Source of the DNA: JAJEDW01 sp963555775
GTDB lineage: Bacteria; Acidobacteriota; Terriglobia; 20CM-2-55-15
Assembly: GCA_963555775.3 (NCBI GenBank)
Contig: CAUVWY020000003.1
Span: 248,001 to 312,000 of the forward strand
DNA: 64,000 bases
Reading direction: 5' to 3'
In this document: one piece after another, positions 18,450 to 25,662 of the stretch
Numbering within the stretch: the stretch's first letter is position 1
Layout: every line of letters begins with the position of its first letter
The notes under the pieces: generated by a model
What the model was told of the DNA's origin: nothing
Seen by the model: the letters and a program-made list of their open reading frames with translations, nothing else
Databases searched by the model: none
Translations under genes and position numbers: made by a program

Positions 18450-18656
18450 TTAATCCCCCTCCGGCTCGTTCGGATCGGGCGGCGCGAAAAACTCGTCGTC
18501 GCTGATGACGTCCTCGGTGGTCGGGTAAAATCCCATCTGGGCGGCCAGTTCTTCGTCCGCCTCGAACGCCTCGCCGCTGGCGAAACATGCGTCAAATTCC
18601 TCCGGCGTCGTGGCAACCCGGATTCGTTTAGCGAGAAAGTCTCTTTGGGTGTGCAT
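18450..18656 (-). CDS. Small acidic protein of unknown function
   Basis: A 68-residue, very acidic protein (13 Glu and 10 Asp by count of the visible chain, ending PPDPNEPEGD). It begins at an ATG with an AGGAGGGACGTA ribosome site and ends with TAA immediately before the ankyrin gene start. I do not recognise a family. The tight coupling and good ribosome site argue that it is translated. An acidic adaptor or antidote-like protein for the ankyrin protein is possible but unsupported. Confidence 0.6.
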   Translation of the reverse strand: MHTQRDFLAKRIRVATTPEEFDACFASGEAFEADEELAAQMGFYPTTEDVISDDEFFAPPDPNEPEGD

Positions 18657-18683
18657 TACGTCCCTCCTGTCGGTGTCGTCGTC

Positions 18684-19385
18684 TTACGGAAGAAAAGCGG
18701 TTGCGCCGCTGTCCCATAGCGCCTGGATCGCAATCAGGGCCCCCCCGAGGGCCATGCCGATAACCAGCGTCCCGGCGAGTAGCCACCTGTCGCGCTCGAT
18801 CCGTCGCCGGAAGGGCACCCGCGCGCCGGCGCCGGAACGCAAAGCGGCGACTTGAGCACGGAAATCGTCTTCGACGGCCCGCAGCTCGCGCCGCAATTGA
18901 ACCTTGACCTCTTCCAGGTCGGCGCTGATGCCTTTCACCAGGCGCTCCCAAAAGCGCGCCTTGATCCGCTTGTAGGCAATCAGCGCTTCGCGCAGGTTGT
19001 TCTCGCCCTGGGTGTCCTCGATCGCGCGGTTGATCGAGTTCTGAACGCCGGCCAGCGATTCCCGCAGCTCGCGGACGGTTGTGGCGCTCGACCGTTCAAG
19101 CTGCTCAATCTCAAAAGCGACCTCCATCAACTGCGCATCCTGCCGGGCTCGAAAGGTCCGGGCGATGGCTGCCGGGTCTGTTTGTTCTTCGAGCGCGCGC
19201 TTCAGCAAGCGGAAAAGCTCTTCCACTCGATCCGGTTCCTCTCCCGCCGGCCCCCGGCCTTCCTGGACAGCGTCGGCCTGTCGGGGGTCCGTGTACTCGT
19301 CGGTGGATTCAGGAATGAGGGGGTCGGTCAGGTTGTATATGTCGCCGAGTGGGGCGCTGCGTCTGCTGTGGGTGCGTTCACTCAT
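18684..19385 (-). CDS. Coiled-coil protein with C-terminal membrane anchor
   Basis: A 233-residue protein. Residues 50-185 are charged and helical with heptad character (EELFRLLKRALEEQ, IEQLERSSATTVRELRES). A single hydrophobic helix lies near 204-224 (WLLAGTLVIGMALGGALI), leaving a short tail. Its ATG overlaps the stop of the gene before it (ATGAGTGA). I do not recognise a family. Together with the next gene upstream it forms a pair of tail- or centre-anchored coiled-coil proteins, which suggests a membrane complex. Confidence 0.68.
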   Translation of the reverse strand: MSERTHSRRSAPLGDIYNLTDPLIPESTDEYTDPRQADAVQEGRGPAGEEPDRVEELFRLLKRALEEQTDPAAIARTFRARQDAQLMEVAFEIEQLERSSATTVRELRESLAGVQNSINRAIEDTQGENNLREALIAYKRIKARFWERLVKGISADLEEVKVQLRRELRAVEDDFRAQVAALRSGAGARVPFRRRIERDRWLLAGTLVIGMALGGALIAIQALWDSGATAFLP

Positions 19386-19920
19386 CGCATTCGACCTCGA
19401 CGGCGGGCCGATTCCTCACGCGCCAAACGGTGGACACATCCGCATCGACGGTGAAAAGCGCGAAGCAGTGCCCGTCGCCGTCTTTCTCGGTCAGCGTCAG
19501 GCCGCCGCTGCGGCGGTGGAGCCGGTTCAGGGTGCGCTCCTGGACGGCGATCTGTTCGGCGATCTCCGCGCTCTTGGCGACTTGCCAGCGGAATTGTTGT
19601 TCCGTCCAGGCAATACCGATCCAGGCGGCGGCGCCGATGCCGGCGAACAGGAACGCGCCGAAGAGAATGGCCCGGCCCCACGTTCCGATGATCCCTTGCG
19701 CACGCTCAATCCCCCGCGTGACTCTGAGCGCGTGCGATTCGAGGATCTCGGTGCCCACCGAAGCGAATTTGTCCTGGACCGCGCGCAAGCCGGCGTCAAG
19801 CTCCTGGTCCATAAAGGTCAGCTCGGCGCTCACCGCGCCGCGGTAGGCTGAAAACTGTTGGTGAACCTCCTGCGCGATCCGCTTTCGGAGTTCCTCGCGG
19901 AGTGGATCGCCGTCCATCAT
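19378..19920 (-). CDS. Coiled-coil protein with central membrane helix
   Basis: A 180-residue protein from an ATG at 19920 that has an AGGAG site 7 bases upstream and overlaps the preceding stop (cgATGATG). Residues 1-90 are helical and charged (ELRKRIAQEVHQQFSAYRG). A hydrophobic helix lies near 95-118 (AILFGAFLFAGIGAAAWIGI). The remainder contains a second short helical stretch and a small strand-rich end. No family recognised. An in-frame upstream ATG at 19956 is less well placed. Confidence 0.65.
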   Translation of the reverse strand: MMDGDPLREELRKRIAQEVHQQFSAYRGAVSAELTFMDQELDAGLRAVQDKFASVGTEILESHALRVTRGIERAQGIIGTWGRAILFGAFLFAGIGAAAWIGIAWTEQQFRWQVAKSAEIAEQIAVQERTLNRLHRRSGGLTLTEKDGDGHCFALFTVDADVSTVWRVRNRPAVEVECDE

Positions 19921-20255
19921 CGTGCGATCTCCTGGCGTGGCATCGCGCGCATCCATTCCGGGTCGTGCCGGTCACTCCGCGCCGCGGTGATCTGTTCCTC
20001 GGCGCCCCCGTCGGCGACCATCAAGCCGGCCTGTTCGCCGAGTCCCCGCGTCAGTCCGATCTCGAGCCCCCGGTTCAACGCCTCGTGAAATTCAGCCTCC
20101 GTTCGGGCCGTGCCGCACTTCGCCCGTTCTTTTCCTTTTTCTGAATCACGGTTTTTCCCTCCCTGGGGGGCTCCCGCCAACAGGGGGTGGCGGTGAACGG
20201 CGGCGTGTACGGCCGCAGATGATGCAGGCGGGTTCAAATTCGGGGCGGACGGCAT
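19917..20255 (-). CDS. Small protein of unknown function, start uncertain
   Basis: An open frame of up to 112 residues. The convincing part is the C-terminal 65 residues (RTEAEFHEALNRGLEIGLTR, then EEQITAARSDRHDPEWMRAM), which look structured and acidic-helical. The N-terminal part overlaps the zinc-protein gene and is Pro/Ala-rich, so the true start probably lies after 20160, where no clear ATG/GTG in this frame has a good ribosome site. Its stop overlaps the next start. Family unknown. Confidence 0.45.
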   Translation of the reverse strand: MPSAPNLNPPASSAAVHAAVHRHPLLAGAPQGGKNRDSEKGKERAKCGTARTEAEFHEALNRGLEIGLTRGLGEQAGLMVADGGAEEQITAARSDRHDPEWMRAMPRQEIAR

Positions 20256-20595
20256 ATCGAGGCTCCCCGGAGACGCTTCCCGATCCGTTTTCCGAGGGGG
20301 AAGGCTCCGCGGGGTCGATACTGTCCGAATCGGAGGGAGCGGGGGAAGTCTGATCCGTCACGCGCCGGAGGCGCGCCCGGTAGGCCCGCTGGCGGTCGCG
20401 GTGATCGAGACGGCCCTCCCGGCTTTGCTGGTGGCGCCGGTTGGCGGCCCGCCGTTGTTGGCGGCGCGCTTTCCGCCGGCATCGGTCCCCGCAGTATTGG
20501 TGGCCCCGGTCACAATGAGGACAGATCCAGAACACCAGGCCACAGTCCGCCCCCCGGCAAAACCGTTGGCGCAGTGGCTCTTCGCGGTCCCGCAT
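20146..20595 (-). CDS. Small cysteine-rich zinc-ribbon-like protein
   Basis: From the ATG at 20595 (purine-rich GGAAAGG upstream) this is a 149-residue basic protein. The N-terminal cysteines follow C-x4-C-x6-C-x2-C-x5-C-x3-C (FCRGADCGLVFWICPHCDRG, then QYCGDRC). An Arg/Gln-rich helix follows (RRAANRRHQQSREGRLDHRD), and a second C-x2-C lies near the C-terminus (ACIICGRTRRR). I recall similar CPHCDRGxxYC proteins near mobile elements, but cannot verify this. DNA or RNA binding is plausible. It is the first gene of the six-gene run reading to 18018. Confidence 0.6.
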   Translation of the reverse strand: MRDREEPLRQRFCRGADCGLVFWICPHCDRGHQYCGDRCRRKARRQQRRAANRRHQQSREGRLDHRDRQRAYRARLRRVTDQTSPAPSDSDSIDPAEPSPSENGSGSVSGEPRYAVRPEFEPACIICGRTRRRSPPPPVGGSPPGREKP

Positions 20596-20640
20596 CGCCG
20601 CCTTTCCGGCGGACCGGACAACCGCGTCTCCGCATGGCAA

Positions 20641-20862
20641 GCGCGATCTTATCTATAGAAGAGTGTTTGGTTGGTTCCTTCGGCCCGGCACAACAAGCGC
20701 GATCGGGCGGCAGCCGCCCCCGCGCCGACACGTCCGCGACGGCGTTGCCCGAGAGGTCGAGCCGGCAGCGTCCCGAACCCGATCGACACGCTCTCGCCGC
20801 CGTCGGCGACCGTGTCCCCGGTCCCAGCCGCCTGCGGGTGGTACGCGATCTCCGGCAAGTCA
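20641..20862 (-). other. Degraded sequence with a leucine-rich-repeat-like scrap
   Basis: No intact gene. On the reverse strand one frame reads LDLSGNAVADVSA, typical of a leucine-rich repeat, and a neighbouring frame reads MPEIAYHPQAAGTGDT. The two are in different frames, so this is probably the decayed end of a larger protein lying 3' of the pseudogene at 20863-21408. Confidence 0.4.
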
Positions 20863-21408
20863 GGGCACCTCGACCACTGGGACGACGGGCAGTGTCGTGA
20901 AGATCCGGTTGACGCCGTCCAGTTCGAACGCCACCGCCGAGAAGCGGCCCGGTTTGGGCGTCATGCACCGCACCGACCCGACGAAGTCCGAGGTATCGGC
21001 GCCGGGGAACACCTAGTCGATGAACCGGGCGTCCTGACCGTTGGCCGCGAGCGGGATCATGGTCTCTTCGAGCACCGCGCCGGCCTGCATCAAACGACAA
21101 CGCACCAGGAGGGCGGTCGTGCTCCGGTTGCGGACCGCGACGCCCGTGTTGATGCCGCCATCGTGGCGGCGCACCGGGACCAGAGCATCCCGGACCGTCG
21201 GGCTGTCGCCGACCCCGGCAACCCCGAAGCCGGGCATGTCGAAGCGCAGAACCCCGCTGATGGAACTGGGAACCCGGACCGTGACCGATCCGGCCCGCTG
21301 CCCCCCCCCGCTGCCGTGGCTGGCAATGGTGAATTCGCCCAGCGGGTTCATGACCGTCCGGGGGCGCAGGGCGCCGTCGTCACCCACTTCCAGATCCGGG
21401 GTGAGTTC
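20863..21408 (-). pseudogene. Broken copy of a secreted-protein repeat domain
   Basis: Reverse-strand sequence encodes PDLEVGDDGALRPRTVMNPL through to TLPVVPVVEVP, closely matching both repeats of the large protein at 25663-27080. The frame is cut by a TAG at 21015-21013 where the paralog has CAG (FIDQVFP there, FID-stop-VFP here). After the stop the frame stays open to the paralog-matching C-terminus. It lacks a start and is joined upstream to the end of the nuclease gene. It is therefore a partial duplicate inactivated by at least one nonsense change. Confidence 0.8.
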
Positions 21409-21410
21409 TA

Positions 21411-22109
21411 CTACCCTCCGGGCGACATGAACTCGCTGAGCCGAATCAGGGCGCGCTTGAGCGCCTTGCGCGACGCGTCGGGAGTCGGCAGGCCTTCGTC
21501 GGTGTAGAAGCCGTCATCGCACCTCAATTCGTCGCCCCACTCGGAGAAAGGCTCTTCGCGGTAGCTACTGGTCTCGTTGTCCCAGACCTGGAGATGTGCC
21601 CGGAAGTTGTCGACGATGGTGTCTCCGGTGTCGGGAAACCGGTCCAGCACGTCGAGAAGATCACGACGCAGGAATCGGCCGCACTCATCCTTCGGTGGGA
21701 GATTCCCCCGCGAGACGTTCCCGGTCTTCACGTACACCGGAACGATCTTCCGGTTTGGATACTTCTTCTCCGCTGTTTCGATGGAGCGCTTAATCTGGTT
21801 CGAACGCTCATCGGTGCCCACCTTGTCCTCGACGAAAAGAACGAGGCCGTCCTCGTGTTCGTCGTTGATCAGCGCCAGCACGTCAATGCGGTCAACCTGT
21901 GTTTTGACGTCGAGAGATTTGACGGTCGGAACGTTGGTCTCGCCGTTCCTCGTGGCGAGAAGAGCGCGCAGCATGTCGGTACCGAGCCGGTGGAGACGGG
22001 GGTGCGATTCCCGATACGCAGGTTTGGCCCACGCGAGGATGTAGGCGAGAGTCGCATCCTGAGCGAGTTCCTTGGTGGCGAACGAATAGAGATTGGGCAC
22101 GTCATACAT
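21411..22109 (-). CDS. PD-(D/E)XK nuclease-family protein with sigma-factor-derived tail
   Basis: From the ATG at 22109, with a strong AAGGAGGA site, the protein has 232 residues. The core reads VDRIDVLALIN (acidic residue near 76) and LFVEDKVGT (E94-x-K96), the catalytic pattern of PD-(D/E)XK nucleases; an N-terminal QDATLAYILAWA helix also fits this group. The last 25 residues (TPDASRKALKRALIRLSEFM) are unlike a nuclease end and match the sigma-factor C-terminus at 23047-23115. The gene is therefore probably truncated and fused. It may be a defence or element-linked nuclease; activity is uncertain. Confidence 0.72.
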   Translation of the reverse strand: MYDVPNLYSFATKELAQDATLAYILAWAKPAYRESHPRLHRLGTDMLRALLATRNGETNVPTVKSLDVKTQVDRIDVLALINDEHEDGLVLFVEDKVGTDERSNQIKRSIETAEKKYPNRKIVPVYVKTGNVSRGNLPPKDECGRFLRRDLLDVLDRFPDTGDTIVDNFRAHLQVWDNETSSYREEPFSEWGDELRCDDGFYTDEGLPTPDASRKALKRALIRLSEFMSPGG

Positions 22110-23040
22110 GGTGAGGTTCCTCCTTTTTAAGCGGGAGCGGTTCCGGTCCCACGTCTCCCGTATCCGCTCCGCGATCCGCTCGATCCACCCGGCGCGGTTG
22201 CGATCCGCGGGCGGCGTGGGAATCCCGATCCGCGATTTGGAACACGAACCAGCTCCGACGCGTATCAGCACCGCAGCACCGCGCGACCGTCCAGCGCGCC
22301 GCGGTATTCGTCCGATACCAACCGAAAGCAAGCCCGGCAAAAAATCTCCGCCTGGGTCTATTATCGAACGTCTTGCCGCACTTGCCGCATGGACGCTGCC
22401 GACTCTTGAAGCTACGGTCCGCGCTCCGGTCATTCCGATGCGATGCCGCCCGCGGTTCTCGCCGTGCTGCCATCCTCCCCTCCCAGACCGCCCAAGGGGA
22501 GCGCATGCTCCACCAGGGAATCCATGACGTTGCCGCGATCACCGGATCGCGGCCCGAAAATCGTCGCTCATGGTTCGCCCATCTCATAGTGCTTGTTACT
22601 CGCCGAAAACATCCGCGCCGCCTGATCCTTCCGATGCCGCTCTTCTTGCCTTCGCCCGGTGTTTCAGTGGCTTTTGTCACGTTAAACGTGTGCGCGCACC
22701 TCGGCCCAGGTAGCCACACCGTGCCGCTTAGGGCAAAAAACCACTCTTACCTTCGTGATTTGTCTAATGACGTATCGCAGGAGAGAACCGGACAGGCAGG
22801 CTGAAAATAATTTGAAAAATGTTCGGCTACGCGTTCCCGGGGAGCTCGGCCAGCGCGACGGCGAAGGCGCTCGCGGCCGCCGGCCGCCGCGCCCGGCGGG
22901 CCGTCAGGATCGACGCCGCGAAGGCGGCCACGGACGCCGCCGATGTCGGTGCCGCGGCTGCGGCAGCCCCGCTGGCCGCGAGGCGCTGGCGCCGGATGCG
23001 GCTCTGCACCTCATCGAGGGCGCCGCCGGGGAGCGGGACG
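22110..23040. other. No convincing gene
   Basis: About 930 bp between the nuclease start and the sigma pseudogene. A 205-codon reverse frame (22102-22719) contains CGKCGKTFDNRP but is otherwise rich in Arg/Pro with no domain I recognise. An alanine-rich 60-codon frame (22827-23009) looks like GC-bias. I see decayed sequence only. Confidence 0.4.
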
Positions 23041-23046
23041 CTACCT

Positions 23047-23594
23047 GCTGGAGGCCAGCGGCATGAACTCGCTCAGCCGAATGACGGCCCGCTTGAGCGC
23101 CTTGCGCGCGGCGTCCGGACTCGGCAGGCGTTCGATGGCCGCCAGCTGCGCGTAGTTGTACCCCAGTTCCCCACGGCCGACGATCACCCGGCGATCGCGG
23201 CCCTTCAGGCGCTTCAACCCCTCCCGGTAACGCTCCCACATCTCATCGTTCAGGATTTGCCGATACTGCGGCGCCGCATCTCGTCCTGGACGCGGTTCTC
23301 CACGGCGCGCCGGAGATAGGCGCGCAAGGCGCTGACGTGCTTCGACTCGAACCACTGGAGCCGTGCGAAGGCGTGATGCAGCACGTCCTGCGCCAGATCG
23401 CTGGTCGCTACCCCCCCGCTGCGTGCCCACTGCGGCAGGCGGCCGCGGACTCGTCTCCGCAGCCAGGGCGTATATCGTTCGAACAGCGCGCCCACGGCCG
23501 AGGAGCTACCCCGCCGCACCCGATTCAGGAGACGCTGCTCGGAGCCGGGATCCGTGGGATCCGCTCGGCCGGTATCGTTCGACGATGGGGACAT
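23047..23594 (-). pseudogene. ECF sigma factor gene broken by frameshift
   Basis: The upstream frame encodes region 2 (AVGALFERYTPWLRRRVRG, SDLAQDVLHHAFARLQWFE, LRAYLRRAVENRVQDEMRRR) then stops near 23250. The adjoining frame carries region 4 (MWERYREGLKRLKGRDRRVI, GYNYAQLAAIERLPSPDAAR) and ends ALKRAVIRLSEFMPLASSR near 23047. The two halves fit one sigma-70 family protein interrupted by a frameshift, with some linker lost, at about 23255-23290. The ATG at 23594 is a guess. This protein would be unable to function unless the shift is a sequencing error. Confidence 0.75.
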
Positions 23595-23896
23595 GCCGCT
23601 GCTGACCGGCTCACCCGGCAATGACGTCGTCTCGGTACCGTGGCCGCCGTCGCGGGGCTCGACCGGGGCCGTGCTTTTGTTGGATCGTTTCACGTTGTTC
23701 CATCGCGCGCCCGCGACACCTTCCGTCTGAAGTCCCGGCCCTCCGTTCGAGCCGCCGCGCCGCACAAAGGCATCGCCAGTCGAACCCATAATAGTGCCAT
23801 ACCGTCCCACGGCGCGGCAGCCCCGGAAAACCTGCCCGTCTGGATCGCTCTCTCACCGAGCCGTGTGTTTCTTACCCTGCGGCCCTGCCGTGCCGG

Positions 23897-24229
23897 GTGC
23901 GCGATCCCGACCGCAAAGGCAAAGTGGAGTCCCGTGTCGGCCACGCCCAGAAGACCCCACTAAAGGGCATGCGCTTCGAGAGTCTGGTGGAAGCGCAGGC
24001 TTATCTGGACCGCTGGGCCGACACCCGCAGCATCGGCCGTCTCGCCGGCGTGCAGCGTTTCGATGTCGCTGCCCTCGTCAAGTACATGCAGGGTGAGTGC
24101 GCCGCGCCGACCGTCAAGCAGTACCTGGCGGCGCTCCGCACGCTCTTCGATTGGTTTGTGACCGGCCACTTCCTCGACATGAACCCCGCACACGCTGTGC
24201 GTGGCCCAAAATACGTCTGGACACAACAA
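23897..24229 (+). pseudogene. Chimeric scrap: IS21-type transposase joined to integrase
   Basis: The forward frame begins with RDPDRKGKVESRVGHAQKTP and LKGMRFESLVEAQAYLDRWA, which I recognise as an internal piece of IS21-family IstA transposases. At about 24040 it passes in frame into ALVKYMQGECAAPTVKQYLA and LRTLFDWFVTGHFLDMNPA, the N-terminal SAM-like domain of tyrosine recombinases, which ends near 24210. Neither half keeps its catalytic residues. It is a recombination junction between two dead mobile genes rather than a working protein. Confidence 0.7.
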
Positions 24230-24665
24230 TCCCGGGGGATCGGCCCGATGCGGTCATTCCCGTCACATCCGATTGGTTTCCCGACGCATACAGCACCTGA
24301 GCAACCGTAGGAGCCGTGCAATCGAGAGTCGCGTATCCAGACGCCAATGCCGATTCGTCCTTGGTGCGCCAGGCCACATACCCCCCGGCCCCGGCCAAAG
24401 AGAATGTTGCCGTTGAACCGGACGCCGTGATGCCGCTAACCTCAGAGAACCTGTCCAAACTCAGGCCGTGTAATTCGAACGTGCAGAAGCTCGATGACTG
24501 CGAAACGTTCGTGACGCTCAGGACAGATAGCCACCCGCCCCCGTCGGCCAGCTGCGGAAAGACATGGAAGCGCTTCGCCGTTTCGTCGGATTGAGCGATA
24601 GCGGGCAGTGTGCCCACTATTGTCATCAGGAGCGTAGCGATAGCGAGTACGTTCATACGTTTCAT
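24114..24665 (-). pseudogene. Secreted beta-rich protein truncated by the integrase scrap
   Basis: From an ATG at 24665 with a GAAGGTG site there is a clear signal peptide (VLAIATLLMTIVGTLPAIAQ) followed by FPQLADGGGWLSVLSVTNVS and FELHGLSLDRFSEVSG, a beta-rich domain like those of the protein at 25663-28585. Around 24250 the frame leaves recognisable sequence and runs antisense through the integrase remnant to a stop at 24114. The 3' part of the original gene has therefore been lost. A stable truncated product cannot be excluded. Confidence 0.65.
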
Positions 24666-24859
24666 GGGCACCTTCTTATACGCTTGGAAGCTGTCCCGAA
24701 CGTAGAACTGGTCCGGGTCATTAGTTGTGCGATTCAGAGAGATGGTTTCAATCTGCCTCTGCATTGTTTCTCCCTGAACTGTCCTACGAGCACTCGATAT
24801 TCGTCCTGAAACGACGTAAGCGTCCGCCGGGGAATACCGAGGTGACGCGGTTGAACTAA

Positions 24860-24890
24860 TTGTGTCCACAACTTCTGGTTGTGGACACAA
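24860..24890. repeat. Perfect 13-bp stem, 5-nt loop hairpin
   Basis: TTGTGTCCACAAC, loop TTCTG, GTTGTGGACACAA. It lies about 195 bp upstream of the truncated secreted gene, within a 370-bp stretch (24666-25034) in which I see no gene. It has no T-tract on either side, so it looks more like an operator or mobile-element end than a terminator. Confidence 0.7.
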
Positions 24891-25034
24891 CCTACGAATG
24901 AATCGGTATCAAGCAGCAGTAGCGGCTCTGAGTATGCTGGCGACGCTCTCCCCTCGATCGCATCCGCCGCGTCTCGCCTGTGGCTCCGTTCGGTTCCATC
25001 AGCCCTCGAGGGCGCCGGTCCCGCGGCCGGCTCG

Positions 25035-25340
25035 CTAGAACACTCTCGATGACGGGCAGGTTCTCGATCTTCTCGCGATCGGCGCCGGCGACCGGGGCGC
25101 TACCTGCTGGAGGCCAGCGGGATGACCGCGCTCAGCCGAATGACGGCCCGCTTGAGCGCCTTGCGCGTTGCGGTCCTTTTCGGGCAACTCCAACCAGGCC
25201 GCGAACAACGCCTCGGGCCGGGTTTCCTCCAGGCCCGCGAAATCTACGTCTTCGAACACCCCCCGGCGCCCGAAGTAGCGGGCCCGCAAGTCGTTCGGCA
25301 TCTGCCGGAAGAACGCCCGAGTCGAGTCGTAACGCGCCAT
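25035..25340 (-). pseudogene. Unknown protein N-terminus joined to sigma-factor tail sequence
   Basis: From an ATG at 25340 the first 59 residues (MARYDSTRAFFRQMPNDLRA, RYFGRRGVFEDVDFAGLEET) look like the start of a genuine protein that I cannot name. At about 25170 the DNA changes to the sigma-tail sequence seen at 23047 and 21411, but here it is read in a different frame, giving an Arg/Ala-rich nonsense end. The gene is thus truncated by the same junction sequence. The sigma tail itself, ending IPLASSR-stop, lies at about 25101-25170. Confidence 0.55.
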
Positions 25341-25662
25341 CGGTCATCTCCGGAGCTGTCGCCCTTCTGCGGGTCTTGCAGGATTGAACGCGTCCGATAC
25401 GATCAACCCGCCGCCGATGTCCACGCCCGCGCCGGTCTCGGCGTCCCCGCCGTCGCGCCGGAGTCCGACCTCCAGGCTCGGCTGGAGCGACAACCCGCGC
25501 TCGGGTGAGGGCGGCGCTTCGGGCGTTTGCGGGCGGTCATAGACCGCGCCTACAGTGGGAGTGGGCGGATTTCCGGCCGGCGGACGATGATGACGATCTT
25601 CAACCCCGCGCGTGTTCAAAACACTTCACTTTTCGGTGATCGTTCACATGCCCGCGGGGGAG
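25341..25662. repeat. Intergenic repeats, including a segment shared with 47.9 kb
   Basis: Contains the palindrome GCGGTC-ATA-GACCGC at 25533-25547 and a roughly 59-bp segment at 25590-25648 (ATGACGATCTTCAACCCC through GTGATCGTTCACA) that is nearly identical to 47903-47958. In both places the segment lies downstream of a member of the palindrome family. No gene is supported. Confidence 0.75.

Noticed and set aside
22102..22719. 205-codon reverse frame with CGKCGKTF
   Set aside because: Only four cysteine-region residues look protein-like; the remainder is Arg-rich and the frame runs out over the nuclease ribosome site.
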